This document shows positions 1-10,721 of a stretch of DNA of 64,000 bases, one piece after another; the first letter of the stretch is position 1; each line of letters starts with the position of its first letter. The notes under the pieces are model-generated. The model searched no databases, was not told the DNA's origin, and worked only from the letters and a program-made list of their open reading frames with translations. Source of the DNA: Archivesica marissinica (Eukaryota > Mollusca > Bivalvia > Venerida > Vesicomyidae); the NCBI GenBank assembly GCA_014843695.1, contig CM026391.1, positions 14,381,365 through 14,445,364 of the forward strand, given 5' to 3'. The position numbers and the translations under genes were made by a program.

Positions 1-338
1 ACATGCTGCTGACACTTTCCAATCTCGTTTGCGCGTTTAATCTATGAACGTGTGATAATCGCGCAAGGTTATAAGATGTCAGGCTGATTGATGGCTATTG
101 CACTCGTGTATAGTTAATTTGTCGGCTAACTGGGGGATTATGTTATAGTTTCAGTTTCAGAGTTTATTGGCATTAAACACAATTGTTCGTCGCCTATACA
201 ACATGTACGACGGACAGTACATAATATACAATTACAATATAATACATGAGAAAAGCATGAAAACAAAATTAAAATTAATGGGTATCGTAGTTTGAAAATG
301 TATAATAAATATACATACGTAAATGTGTTCATTGACAA

Positions 339-2696
339 CTACCCTCTAATAACAGATGCTTGGTAAATATATTTTGATAATTTTTTTATAATACTACTTT
401 GTGAACATTGTAACAATGACTTAAACTTATTCAAGTTAGGCCAATGACAATAATAATGTGGTAAACAGTTGTTTCTTACTTCTGTATAGAATGGACATAC
501 TAATAAAAAGTGATATTCAGTTTCAATACAATTCATATTGCATTTCGTACAAATTCTCTGGTTTCTATCAATATTTCTATTACGACCTTCTTCTATGAGT
601 AAATTATGAGCAGAACATCGAAATCTAGACAAGTTAATTCTATAACTAACATTTTTAACACAGGATAAATACTTTTCTGGTTGGAAATATGTTTTAAACA
701 TGCAATAGGTTTCAAGTTTAGGTAGATTTCTAAGGTCTGAGAACCACTGCTGTAGATATTGATCATGTATACACTTTATTACACTCTGTATGTGTACATT
801 TGTTACAACTGCACTATTCCATAAATAGGAAAACCCTAGGTTGTCTAAGAGTGTTTTAACATCGTTTGACCATTTATTTATATAATTACCATTCATATCA
901 CGCATATTATACAATTTATACACAAGACAATTTGGACATTTAGATATTTTATACCAATATCTAACTATTCTAACCTTACGAATTACAGATAATGGAACAC
1001 GTCCAAACTCGCCATATACTGTTGCATTTGTTGTCTGCTGTCGCACTTGTAATATTTGTTTAAGAAATTTTAAATGCAAACGTTCGACGTCAGGAGCTTT
1101 ATGGAAACCCCATACTTCACATCCATAGTTTAGAATTGAGGCGATCATGGAGTCAAATAACTTAACTTTTTCCGACAATTCAAAAGATAAAACATCAAAC
1201 AAGGAATTAAGAGAAAACAAAGCTCTCATTGCTTGCTGTGAACGCGCTTTTTGTGTTTGGTAAAAACTACCATTAGCAGATAATGTTACACCTAGGTATG
1301 TGAATTTTGTAACAATATTTAACTTGTAATTATTATATGACACTACAATATGTTCAGGTCTGTTGCCCTTTTTAAACACCATAACAACAGTTTTATCAAT
1401 ATTTACACTAATGTCCCAATTGTTGCAATACATATGTAGATTATTTAACAAACGTTGTAAACCTTCTTTAGAATAAGACATTAGAACAGTATCATCAGCA
1501 AATAATAATAACAACATACGAAGTTCATCAATACTAACGGTGTCTATTGTATTATCGTAAATTGACTGGTACATATCGTTGATAAAGAATAGAAATATCA
1601 ACGGTGATAATGGTTCGCCTTGCTTTACACCTTTGACACAGTCAAAATTGTCAGTGTAAGTTCCATTAATACGTACACATGATTTTACACTCTCGTATAT
1701 TGTTTGCAACAAATTAACTAATTTAGTTGAAGCTCCATACTGTAATAGCTTAAACCAAATACCGTGTTTGTACACTACATCGAAAGCTTTACGAAAATCA
1801 ACGAAAGCACAATAAAGTTTCTTCTTTTCTAGACAAATAACTTTGTCTATAATCGAGGTTAAAACAAAAATACAATCTACAGTGCTTTTGTCTTTACGAA
1901 AACCAAACTGAAAATCTGATAAGAGTTCATTTGCCTCAGCCCATTTTCGAAGACGTGTATCCAGCACAATTGAAAATATTTTCGAAAAAATACTGGTAAG
2001 CGTAATACCCCTATAATTATTTACATTATTTAGATCTCCTTTCTTAGGAACAGGAACAATGACACCTCTGGTCCAACTAACTGGATACATACAATTTATA
2101 TACATGTGGTTAAAAAGCTTACATAATAATGGCGCCAGTGTATCTTTGCATTCAATAAACATTTCAGGAGTTAAGCAATCAATACCTCCACTTTTACCTT
2201 GCTTTAGTGCAGATATTGCTTTATAAATTTCATCAACGGTAAACAAATTATCAAGTTGATCGACGGTAATTAAATTATTATTTAACAAATCATTGTCAAC
2301 ATCATTATTAGAGAAATCAGTATTATCTGAAAAAACATTCATAAAATGTTTAAGAAAGTTATCTGAACTTATAGTGCTTCCTTTTTTCTTATTTGATTTT
2401 AATTTTCTTATTTCTTTCCAAAATTGATGTGGTTGTGACGAAGCTAAGCTATGCATATTATTTCTTTGTTTGGCCTTAAAAATACCACGGGCTTTTCGCT
2501 TAGCACAACGGTACATGCGGCGTTTGTCGACTAATAGATCACCGTTATGACTGGATTTGTTTTTCCTATAAATTGCCTTCGCTGAGCGAAATTCACGTCT
2601 AGCCGTTTCACAATCCTGCGTATACCACGGACTTTTAAATTTACGCTTACTGTTAGGCTTCGTCAAATTAATAGACCTACCAAAAACAGTATAAGC
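339..2696 (-). CDS. LINE ORF2, 3' part: reverse transcriptase and C-terminal zinc motif
   Basis: This is the C-terminal 785 or so residues of ORF2, which copies element RNA into DNA at a nicked target. Visible reverse-transcriptase blocks are GKSGGIDCLTPEM, YRGITLTSIFSKIF, DFQFGFRKDKSTVDC, FVDFRKAFD (first catalytic Asp), GVKQGEPLSPLIF, FADDTVLM (catalytic Asp pair) and YLGVTLS. The C-terminus has CTKC...EYHFLLVCPFY, a CCHC-like motif common in CR1/Jockey-type elements. No stop or frameshift is seen, so this half looks recent. Its 5' end is not a start codon: the frame continues from the endonuclease part at 6624 once the inner LINE (2700-6623) is removed. Confidence 0.9.
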   Translation of the reverse strand, partial: AYTVFGRSINLTKPNSKRKFKSPWYTQDCETARREFRSAKAIYRKNKSSHNGDLLVDKRRMYRCAKRKARGIFKAKQRNNMHSLASSQPHQFWKEIRKLKSNKKKGSTISSDNFLKHFMNVFSDNTDFSNNDVDNDLLNNNLITVDQLDNLFTVDEIYKAISALKQGKSGGIDCLTPEMFIECKDTLAPLLCKLFNHMYINCMYPVSWTRGVIVPVPKKGDLNNVNNYRGITLTSIFSKIFSIVLDTRLRKWAEANELLSDFQFGFRKDKSTVDCIFVLTSIIDKVICLEKKKLYCAFVDFRKAFDVVYKHGIWFKLLQYGASTKLVNLLQTIYESVKSCVRINGTYTDNFDCVKGVKQGEPLSPLIFLFFINDMYQSIYDNTIDTVSIDELRMLLLLFADDTVLMSYSKEGLQRLLNNLHMYCNNWDISVNIDKTVVMVFKKGNRPEHIVVSYNNYKLNIVTKFTYLGVTLSANGSFYQTQKARSQQAMRALFSLNSLFDVLSFELSEKVKLFDSMIASILNYGCEVWGFHKAPDVERLHLKFLKQILQVRQQTTNATVYGEFGRVPLSVIRKVRIVRYWYKISKCPNCLVYKLYNMRDMNGNYINKWSNDVKTLLDNLGFSYLWNSAVVTNVHIQSVIKCIHDQYLQQWFSDLRNLPKLETYCMFKTYFQPEKYLSCVKNVSYRINLSRFRCSAHNLLIEEGRNRNIDRNQRICTKCNMNCIETEYHFLLVCPFYTEVRNNCLPHYYCHWPNLNKFKSLLQCSQSSIIKKLSKYIYQASVIRG

Positions 2697-3206
2697 ATTT
2701 GTATATAGAACAGAACAGAACAGAACATAAGTTTATTAAGACGTATACATGTAAGTACATAGTCATGATAATTTACATATTTTACATACTATTCACTATT
2801 CACACGTGATCAATGTAACACAAAACAAATTAATTATAAGCATCAGTATGTTGTTTTAGAGTCCAATTATTGTAGTTATCTATTGCTTAGAGGATAAACT
2901 TGAAATTTCCAAATTGCCAAGTATATAGTATTCTAGATGTTGATGGATGGTCTTGGCTATTCCTGGGACATCATGGTAAGTACAATAGCCGTTCTTTACT
3001 GCAACTTGAGGTAAGAATGTGACGTTTTCTTAATAACCTATTTAATATTTACACATATATATTTTTTTATAAGTGCATGTCTACTTGTCTATGCTCGGAT
3101 ACTAGGTAAGTATATTGACTGTCACCTACTGCATATTTTATGTACAGCTATATTCAACATTGTCAAGATAAAATAATCGACTGTATTTATAATATAGGTT
3201 GGGCAA

Positions 3207-4598
3207 TTATATGATATTTAATATTGAAGTTCTAATATTAACAGCTTGTTTGTAGTACAATGCCAACTTCAGTAAAATATTTCTATTTCTAGATTGTAAT
3301 AATTCAATAAACTTTACCATATTCGGACTTGCAAAATAGTATTTTTTAATAAATATTTTTCGCAAATGTATGTAGCATGGACATACTAGTATAAAGTGGT
3401 ATTCGTCTTCCAAGTCTCTCGTGTTACAGCATAAACAGTAACGTTCGTTGTGTGGTATTCTATTTTGTCCATATCTACCTGTGTGAATTCTTAATGAATG
3501 AGCTGAAATTCTTAGCTTAGCTATTAAGTATCGTAAATTAGATGGAATAATATTAAGATAGGGTTCGTATTCAAATCGCAATTTACAACTATTATACAAT
3601 ACTAGCATACCACTTGTGTCTTTACTACCAAACCACCCCTGTATAAAGCAATCAATAATCCGTTGCTTAAACAAACATATAAAATCGTTAACATTTACAT
3701 AAGGATCTTCCCAAATATTTGCAAAGCCGTAATTACATAACATATCTTTTAATTGTGATACCCAGTTTTTAGCACCATTATTCATATCACGTACAGATTG
3801 CTTATATACGCTCGTAAGAATAATATTGTCTGTATTTAATAATTTGAACCAGTATTTAATAATGCGAATATAACGTGAAATATAAAGGGGATATCTACCC
3901 AGTTCACCGTACACTCCTATTGAGCATGAAGTGACCCTTACATTTAAAATACGTTTACAAAATTTTAAATGAATTCTTTCTAGCTCTTTAGATTTTGTAA
4001 ACCCCCAAATTTCAGACGAGTAGTTCAAAATAGAGCCAACAAAGGCATCAAAAAGCTGACATAGTAGCTTCGGCTTAAGTTTTAATTTGGTACAATTAAC
4101 TAAGAGAACATTTAAAGATTGTAACGCCTTACCAGACAAGTATTGTTGATTTAATGTGAAATTTCCTGTATAGTTAAATACAGTACCCAAATAGTTAAAA
4201 TCATTCACGACTTCAATGTTGATTCCATTATATGTCCATGATTCATTCGGTAGTAGGCCGCCCCTTTTACGAAACACCATTATCTTAGTTTTTGCTGTAT
4301 TAACTTTTAAGCCCCATAGCTCACAATATTCATGCAACATATTTAAGTTAGTTTGTAGTTCTAGTGGTGTTTTACCAAATATAACCATATCGTCTGCGAA
4401 TAACAGTAACATTAATACAATATCATCTATTAACAGTCCTGAATTATTATTTTCTTGCAAAAATAGTTCGAGATCTTCGACAAATAATGAAAATAAAATA
4501 GGAGACATTATCTCCCCTTGCCTTAGGCCAACCGCATATTCAAAATAATCAGTATAACTGTTACAGTTTCTAACACAAGACTTAACCTTTTGGTACAT
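3207..4598 (-). pseudogene. Inner LINE ORF2, C-terminal half of the reverse transcriptase (frameshifted)
   Basis: This continues the reverse transcriptase of the inner LINE in a different frame from its N-terminal half. It starts inside MYQKVKSCVR and shows GLRQGEIMSPILFSLF, LLFADDMVIFG (catalytic Asp pair), YLGTVF and the C-terminal CLCC...DEYHFILVCPCY zinc motif, ending in a stop at 3207. In the outer LINE the equivalent region is continuous, so the break near 4595 is best read as loss of one base in a short G run. The segment aligns by eye with residues from about 330 onward of the outer element's ORF2 remnant. Confidence 0.85.
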
Positions 4599-6623
4599 AT
4601 CTTAATAATCCTTAAAAGCTTTCCTTGTATACCACATTTGTATAATTTCATCCACAGGGCATTTCTATAAATAGTATCAAAACATTTACATAAGTCAACG
4701 TATACACAATATAGTCGTTTGTTATTAAACAAATAATTTTGAATTATATTACTTAAAGTGAATAGGGCATCAACTGTTGAACGCCCTTTTCTAAATCCAA
4801 ATTGAGCATCCGATATTACATTGTTTGATTCACAGAAATTAACTATTCTTTTATTTAAAACTGAAGTAAACAATTTAGACAAACAGCTTACTAATGTTAT
4901 TCCCCTATAGTTATTTACATTATTTGCATCACCCTTTTTATGCAACGGGATAATAACTCCTTCCGTCCATTTCTCTGGAAAGTAACCAGAGTCCAGGATA
5001 GCATTAAAAATATCACATATGTGACCTGACAAAATATCAATACCTGTAATTAAATATTCATTCATAATAAAATCATTACCCATGGCTTTACCCGTTTGTA
5101 AAGTCTTCACAGCAGTTAAAATTTCTTCAATAGTAATAAGCCTGTCAAGCTCATCAAATGAACAATCTAAATGATCAAAGTCATGGTTATCACAAAAATT
5201 CTCTGCATCCGGGTTTTCAGTTTGAGAAGCATCGTTGCCCAACTCTGAAAAGTACTTTTTAAAATCTTCAATAGTTATATTATTAGATACCGAATTTTTA
5301 TTTTTTCGTTTAAAATATTTCCAAAACTGTTTTGGCTTAGCATGTTTCAATTTTTCAATTTCTAGTAATTTCTTATGTTTGCTAGCATTTCGTTTTTTCT
5401 TACATAAATCTTTGTAATGTTTTTTATTATAACAAAACTGCTCTCTACTAGACTTAGATTTAAGCCTGTTAAATACATGCTGTGAACTTACATACACATT
5501 TCTGGCTTGAATACATTCATTGTCAAACCATTCCGCTTGACTGACTATAGGTGTATCATTAAAACATGGTGCATATTTATTACGCTTAAACGATTTCTCA
5601 AATAACGGGTCCGCAACTTCTCGGATTGCATTGGTAAAATTATTCAACAAATCATTGACAGATTCTCTACTATGTATATTAATTGTATTTGTTATGCGAT
5701 TAAAATCATTCAATCGTGCAATAATACGTGAGCGGAAAACATTTTTTTGACTATCGTCCCATTTAAAGCTCACCCCCTTTTCATCATATCCGTTATCTAT
5801 ACTAACATTACATTTCAATACAAACAATATGCCCGCATGGTCACTATATTCATTAAATGGGCTTACACAAAAATTACATAGCAAAGGAAAATCGTTTTCT
5901 TTCAATAGAAGTAAATCAATTACCGATGCACCTTGTGTATTTGCAAATGTGTATGCACCGTTTACGTCATCATATAAGCGTCCGTTAGCTATGCGAATAC
6001 CCGTGGCTTTACATAAGTCAAGCAATTTTACACCGAAACTATTACACGTTTTATCCATTGAGGCCCGGTGCAGGTTACTATCTGGCACATAATCAATATC
6101 ATCAATATTCATATTTAAAACATCGCAATCAATAAAATCGTGTTTCACGCCAACCCGGCTGTTCCAGTCTCCCACGAGATACATATGCCCTAAGTCATCA
6201 AATTCATGTATATCATTTTGTATGGTATCAAATAAATCAACAGCAGCAATATTGTAAGCTGGTGAATTTTCACACCAGATATAGGTTCCACATATAAAAA
6301 CGTCCTTGTCAAAGTGGAAAAAATGTCGGTCTAATTTTATCCATATAATAGTGTCATAATGCGTTCTAATGATACGAATACCCGGTGACAAATGATCTTT
6401 ATAGTATAGAACAACACCTCCACTACAACGCTTAGCGTTGCGGTTTTGGAATCGTCTATAGAAATTATACGACTTATATCCCGAAAGTTCAATATCACTG
6501 TCTTTATTGGTCCATGTTTCGAATAGAAAGATAATGTCATTTTTTGTGATAAGGTTAAGGAAATCAGGTGAATGTTTTTTATCACTAGTTAAACCATTTA
6601 TATTCCAGGATAAAACATAGGAT
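4599..6623 (-). pseudogene. Inner LINE ORF2, endonuclease plus N-terminal half of the reverse transcriptase
   Basis: An apurinic-type endonuclease domain (about residues 1-260) with SWNINGL, LFETWTNK, LVGDWNSRVG and the SDHAGI catalytic block, then a linker and reverse-transcriptase blocks GKAMGNDFIMNEYL, YRGITLVSCLSKLF, DAQFGFRKGRSTVDAL and YVDLCKCFD (first catalytic Asp). After about 4599 the open frame runs on to 4523 without homology, which marks the frameshift into the 4598-3207 segment. There is no ATG at the N-terminus because truncation falls at the very start of ORF2. Confidence 0.86.
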
Positions 6624-7664
6624 ATTGGCAAAACTATCTACACCTGTATCAATATCAGTATTAGATAAAATAATGTTATCAACAATAGATTCAAGGTTAA
6701 TTATTTCAGAATCAATCATCATCTTATAATCCGGGCTTTTTTCTTTGTCCCAGAATATTTTGTCAATATATTTATCATTTGTATCTAACTCTATTGGCAT
6801 TTTATTAATACACAAATCAATCTGTATAGGTACATGATGAGAACATGTATATAAATCATGAATAACAAAATCATAAATATATTGAACAAAATCATATGAC
6901 ATAATTACATAATCAATCAAACTATAACCTAGAGATGACAAGTATGTAAAACTACCAACCCCACTGTCGTCCCCAATGCGTCCATTAACAATCTTCAAAT
7001 CGCTACTTAAACAAATATCTAACAGCTTATTTCCAGAAGAATTAACAGTTTTATCCATTGAAAATCTAACTGGAAGGTCACCCGGATAACACATTTGATC
7101 ATGTTCATCTTTATCTAATATATGTATATATTTATCATAATCATGAGTATTTGATAAAATATCAGACCGTTCACCACATCTAGCATTTAGATCCCCAATA
7201 ACCGATACTTTACCATATTCTTGATATTTGCGAATATTATTTTCTAACATCTCAAAGAAACCAATATTATGTGATAAATAATAGACAGAGTTACTCGGTG
7301 GTATATATATAAAACAAACATACAGATCATCATCAAAACCAAAGAATGTTTTGCATAATTTTACCCAAATGAAACCAGTGCTATCAGTTTCAATAATAGA
7401 TATACCTTTTCTATGAATATCTTTATAAAACAGACAAACTCCACCATGACCTCTTCTGGACTTGGCACTTTCAGGCCTAGGTACAAAAATAGATTCATAC
7501 CCATTCAGTGAAAAATTTACCGTATTCTTTTGCCAGGTTTCGTTTAAAAATACAATATCAAAATTTAGAACAAAATTCAAAAAATCCTCATCATCAATAC
7601 TAGAATTTAAGCCTTCAATATTCCAGGATATTATACGTAAAGTATCACACTTTTCTGCGTTCCC
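6624..7664 (-). CDS. Outer LINE ORF2, 5' part: endonuclease domain
   Basis: The endonuclease domain of the outer LINE, which nicks target DNA. It reads IISWNIEGLNSSIDDEDF at the start, then FLNETW, VSVIGDLNARCGERSD, SLIDYVI and a degenerate SDH block (CSHHVPI). It follows ORF1 in the same reading frame with only a TAG (7667-7665) between them and has no ATG before the SWNIEG motif. At 6624 the frame leaves homology where the inner LINE is inserted; the next outer codon is GCT at 2696-2694. The H in the first position of the usual SDH triad could be a decay or a family variant. Confidence 0.85.
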
Positions 7665-8069
7665 CTATTTGCATGTATTACCGCTGTATAAAATATTGTC
7701 AACATACAATTTGTCCCTGACTAAGACAGCCCTTTTCCCTTGTTTCCTGGCTTCGAGCATGACAGGTATAAGTTCTCTGCGGCGGTCTTTCACTTCCTGT
7801 GGATACTGCTCGGAAACATTGTAGTTGGTATGCTGTAATTTCACATGTTTGAGAGAGTTTTTAATTGTCATTTTTGACTCCGTGTCAAGCTTGGCGACTA
7901 TAGGCCTGATCTTGCCTGGAATAAACCTGCCAATTCTATGTGCTCTGATAATGCGAATATTTGATTTGGAGTCACTGATGTGTAAAATCTTTTCACAAAA
8001 AGTGAACACTTTATCAGCACAATTTTCATAAGTTGGACTACCATTAGCACTGTCAGTTGTGTTGTATAC
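7665..8069 (-). CDS. Outer LINE ORF1 C-terminal part, nucleic-acid-binding protein (5'-truncated)
   Basis: The remnant reads IRIIRAHRIGRFIPGKIRPI, then SLKHVKLQHTNYNVSEQYPQ, then EVKDRRRELIPVMLEARKQG. The pattern resembles the C-terminal domain of L1/CR1-type ORF1 proteins: an R.HR.G block, P.I.KL, a short SEQYP-type motif and the K.RRELIP basic stretch, which chaperones element RNA. The frame is open upstream to about 8069, where a TGA appears; this is taken as the truncation point of the element. It ends at TAG 7667-7665, and the next codons continue in frame into the endonuclease. Confidence 0.72.
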   Translation of the reverse strand, partial: VYNTTDSANGSPTYENCADKVFTFCEKILHISDSKSNIRIIRAHRIGRFIPGKIRPIVAKLDTESKMTIKNSLKHVKLQHTNYNVSEQYPQEVKDRRRELIPVMLEARKQGKRAVLVRDKLYVDNILYSGNTCK

Positions 8070-8286
8070 TCACGTGTAGATTACTATCCTATAGGCAATT
8101 ATAAAACTTGTTTGATAACGAATAAAGGATTTTGTGAATCTCGTAATTTATTGTTTGATGCAACCGTTTGATCACCTGTGAAAGCACAATATAATCCAGT
8201 CACACAAGATAATTATGATTTTCGCAACTTTTGACCATTTGTTTTACAAAATAATATTTAAAGAACTGTTTTTCAAATATATTTCT

Positions 8287-8512
8287 TGTAATCCAGGGAT
8301 CGCAGATTCGATCCCCCGTCTGACCATAATAAAATTAAGTCTTTCAGATGGGACGTTAAACCGAGGTCTCGTGTCGTGCACGTAAAAGAACCAGAGGAGA
8401 TTCTGGAATGGGTCTCTGTCTGTATCATGAACTATCCTCCAAAATCTAAAATAACTAAATTCTTCAGGAGGCGTCGCTCATATGGGTAACCGGTAGCGAC
8501 GATAAATAAACG
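8287..8512 (+). mobile_element. SINE family A, copy lacking the tRNA 5' half
   Basis: The copy starts at the anticodon-stem region (ATCCAGGGATCGCAG), passes a B-box-like GATTCGATCCC, and continues into a body shared with 29109-29345 (reverse) and 61677-61967 (forward): CTTTCAGATGGGACGTTAAA, GATTCTGGAATGGGTCTCTG and GGAGGCGTCGCTCATATGGG. It ends in an A-rich tail near 8512. The complete head at 61677 folds with a GGT (Thr-like) anticodon loop. Confidence 0.8.
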
Positions 8513-8577
8513 TAAAAAAATAAAATATTTCTGCAATAATACAGTATAAACTATAAAGGCATGTATGTACCATTAAT

Positions 8578-9519
8578 TATGTATGTATTATTATTATACC
8601 ATATTTATATAGCGCCTTTATCATATAAAAATTATACGTTCAAAAGCGCTTTACATGTTCATGTAACAATTAACACATATAGAATAAAAAGTACAAAAAT
8701 AGAAGTCAAGTGGTAAAAGTACAGATAAACATTATACTTAAAATAATGATTGCAATTTACAGATAAAGTTTAAGAACAAATACAAAAGGACATAATAATA
8801 AAACAAAAAGTATTTCAACATTACAATATGAAGTAAAATAAATCTATTTTACATAGATAAACAAAAGTCATTTTAGCAGTGATAAAAAACATGTATATCC
8901 GAAATTAAATAAGTGTAGTTACAAATCCAAAATAACAATATGTTATATACACACAGTCACTTTATGCACGTCCAGAGTATTGTCGAACATTAATCTCCAT
9001 GTGCTTGCACAAAAAAGTGAGTTTTCAATGATCTTTTGAATAAACACAATGTCTCAGAGTCTCTTATTCCTGGTGGTAACGCATTCCATAATTTCGGCGC
9101 AGCTGTTCCGAAACTCCTGTCTCCGTATGTTACTGTTCGATTTGTTGGTGTCACGAGTCGAAGTGAGCTATTCTTTGATCTTAAGTTTCGTGTTGGTTGA
9201 TATACACTTATGAGGTTAGTGATATACTTCGGTGCCTGATGATGTAGTGCTTTGTAGGTCAGAGTAAGGATCTTGTACTGGACCCTGTATTGTATTGGCA
9301 GCCAATGGAGCTCCTTCAGGATTGGAGACACGTTTTTGTAATTAGGCGCGCTGCTGTATTCTGGACGTTCTGTAATTTGTTCAGAATTGTATTTGGTACC
9401 CCAGTCAGCAGCATATTACAATAGTCTAACCGTGATGTAACTAATGAGTTGACTAGAGTTTTTGTTGCATCAGCTGTTAGGAATTTTCTAATATGACCGA
9501 TTTGCCGTATTTGGCCATA
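8578..9519 (-). mobile_element. 5'-truncated L2/CR1-like LINE with 18-bp target duplication
   Basis: A 942-bp LINE 3' fragment. Identical 18-bp direct repeats (CATGTATGTACCATTAAT) lie at 8560-8577 and 9520-9537, marking the insertion to the base. The 3' UTR on the minus strand has the AAAGCGCTTTTGAACGTATA and GGCGCTATATAAATATGG motifs followed by an ATT-rich microsatellite tail, typical of L2-like elements. It landed next to a SINE fragment at 9538-9722. Confidence 0.87.
8990..9519 (-). pseudogene. Reverse transcriptase C-terminal remnant
   Basis: Upstream piece (about 9519-9316): LVNSLVTSRLDYCNMLLTG and LQNVQNTAARLI. Downstream piece (9331-8990) in another frame: LKELHWLPIQYRVQYKILTL, TYKALHHQAPKYI, LRSKNSSLRLV and RSFGTAAPKLWNALPPGIRD. 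These are the standard blocks after the YxDD region in CR1/L2/Rex-type reverse transcriptases. A frameshift lies at about 9320-9331. The catalytic domain itself is absent through 5' truncation. Confidence 0.85.
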
Positions 9520-9537
9520 CATGTATGTACCATTAAT

Positions 9538-9722
9538 GTCAAACCCCTTGCGGGGACCTAGACATGTTTTCCTGGGCATGCTTAGCCGACCATAGCGGTT
9601 AACCAGTACTAAGCAATGTGTGTGAGGTGCCTTGCTCAATGACACTACATACGTGGCCTGACTGAGTATCGAACCCGGACCGTTCGATTCCAAATCCGAC
9701 GCTCTACCATTGGACCACGGAT
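9538..9722 (-). mobile_element. SINE family E with tRNA-like head
   Basis: Read on the minus strand it begins with a tRNA-like head: GTGGTCCAATGGTAGAGCGT (A-box region) and GGGTTCGATACTC (B box). It continues into CTTAGTACTGGTTAACCGCT and ATGCCCAGGAAAACATGTC. The last two blocks also occur in SINE family B (for example 51032-51294), so the two families share a central domain but have different heads. The distal end meets the LINE target duplication at 9537. Confidence 0.72.
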
Positions 9723-9765
9723 GGCATATGTACTTTATAAAGGTTATATGCAGTTTTGAAAACAC

Positions 9766-9853
9766 ACCAATAAAAAACCTCTGAAAACCGGAAACCTCTG
9801 TAAACCGGATTTTTGATCCAGTCCCGAAGATGTCCGGTTTAGAGAGGTTCCAC
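9766..9853 (-). mobile_element. Terminus of a pogo/Tigger-like DNA transposon
   Basis: On the minus strand, after TA, the sequence reads CAGTGGAACCTCTCTAAACC and then a second related block with CCGGTTTTCAGAGG. CAGT...AACCTC ends next to TA are typical of pogo-like Tc1/mariner elements. No partner terminus or transposase is visible; the element breaks off into the 69-bp array that starts at the same TA. Confidence 0.55.
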
Positions 9854-10608
9854 TGTACTACAACCCGGTGTAAGGGAGGCCTGAAGGAATAACGCGAGGG
9901 CTGGTGGTTTCTGCAGGCGTCTGGTACTATAACCCGGTATAATGGAGGCCTGAAAGAATAACGCAAGGGCTGGTGGTATCTGCAGGCGTCTGGTACTACA
10001 ACCCGGTATAATGGAGGCCTGAAGGAATAACGCGAGGGCTGGTGGTATCTGCAGGCGTCTGGTACTACAAGCCGGTATAATGGAGGCCTGAAGGAATAAC
10101 GCGAGGGCTGGTGGTATCTGCAGGTGTCTGGTACTACAACCCGGTATAATGGAGGCCTGAAGGAATAACGCGAGGGCTGGTGGTATCTGCAGGCGTCTGG
10201 TACTACAACCCGGTGTAAGGGAGGCCTGAAGGAATAACGCGAGGGCTGGTGGTATCTACAGGTGTCTGGTACTACAACCCGGTGTAAGGGAGGCCTGAAG
10301 GAATAACGCGAGGGCTGGTGGTATCTGCAGGTGTCTGGTACTACAACCCGGTGTAAGGGAGGCCTGAAGGAATAACGCGTGGGCTGGTGGTATCTGCAGG
10401 TGTCTGGTACTACAATCCGGTGTAAGGGAGGCCTGAAGGACTAACGCGAGGGCTGGTGGTATCTGCAGGCGTCTGGTACTACAACCCGGTGTAATGGAGG
10501 CCTGTAGGAATAACGCAAGGGCTGGTGGTATATGCAGGTGTCTGGTACTACAACCTGGTGCAGGGAGGCCTGAAGGATTAGTGAAGGCTGGTGTAATATC
10601 CACTGCGC
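9854..10608 (+). repeat. 69-bp minisatellite, about 11 copies
   Basis: Unit start TACTACAACCCGGTGTAAGG followed by GAGGCCTGAAGGAATAACGC and GAGGGCTGGTGGTATCTGCA. Spacing between TACTACAAC blocks is 69 bp (10201, 10270, 10339, 10408). Copies differ at a few positions such as GTGTAAGG versus GTATAATGG. Open frames here (for example the QIPPALALFLQASLTP repeats) are by-products because 69 is divisible by 3. Confidence 0.95.
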
Positions 10609-10721
10609 ACTCATTCGGGAAGCTTGATGGGATTGAATTTGGTCCTTGGGCCTCGCATGTACGGGTTTCTGGAGAAGATGCAGTACGCCATTGTTTGGCA
10701 ATGTCAAATAATTTCATCTTT

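Larger units (their letters stand above)
2700..6623 (-). mobile_element. Inner LINE inserted in ORF2 of the outer LINE
   Basis: A second LINE of a related but clearly diverged family, also on the minus strand. It begins at 6623, right at the start of its endonuclease frame (the SWNINGL motif lies just inside), so it lacks ORF1 and is 5'-truncated. It ends near 2700-2720 with AATAAACTTA followed by about three TGTTC copies, a microsatellite tail. The sequence AAT flanks it (2697-2699 and 6624-6626) and is a minimal target duplication. Its 3' UTR (about 2720-3206) has no ORF. ORF2 carries one frameshift near 4595, so the copy is probably inactive. Confidence 0.87.
140..8069 (-). mobile_element. 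Outer CR1/L2-like LINE, split by a second LINE
   Basis: A non-LTR retrotransposon read on the minus strand. Its 5' part is 8069-6624 (ORF1 end plus endonuclease) and its 3' part is 2696-140 (reverse transcriptase, C-terminal zinc motif, 3' UTR). Removing 2697-6623 joins the two parts in frame across the residues VDSFAN|AYTVFG, so they are one element. The 3' end near 140-165 has a short CTGAAA-type repeat after AATAAACT instead of a poly(A), as in CR1/L2-type elements. The 5' end is truncated near 8070, where the ORF1 frame meets a TGA. The clade is inferred from domain order and tail type only. Confidence 0.88.

Noticed and set aside
9316..9966. 216-codon minus-strand protein
   Set aside because: A chance fusion of a 69-bp array edge, a pogo-like terminus, a SINE and the LINE remnant.
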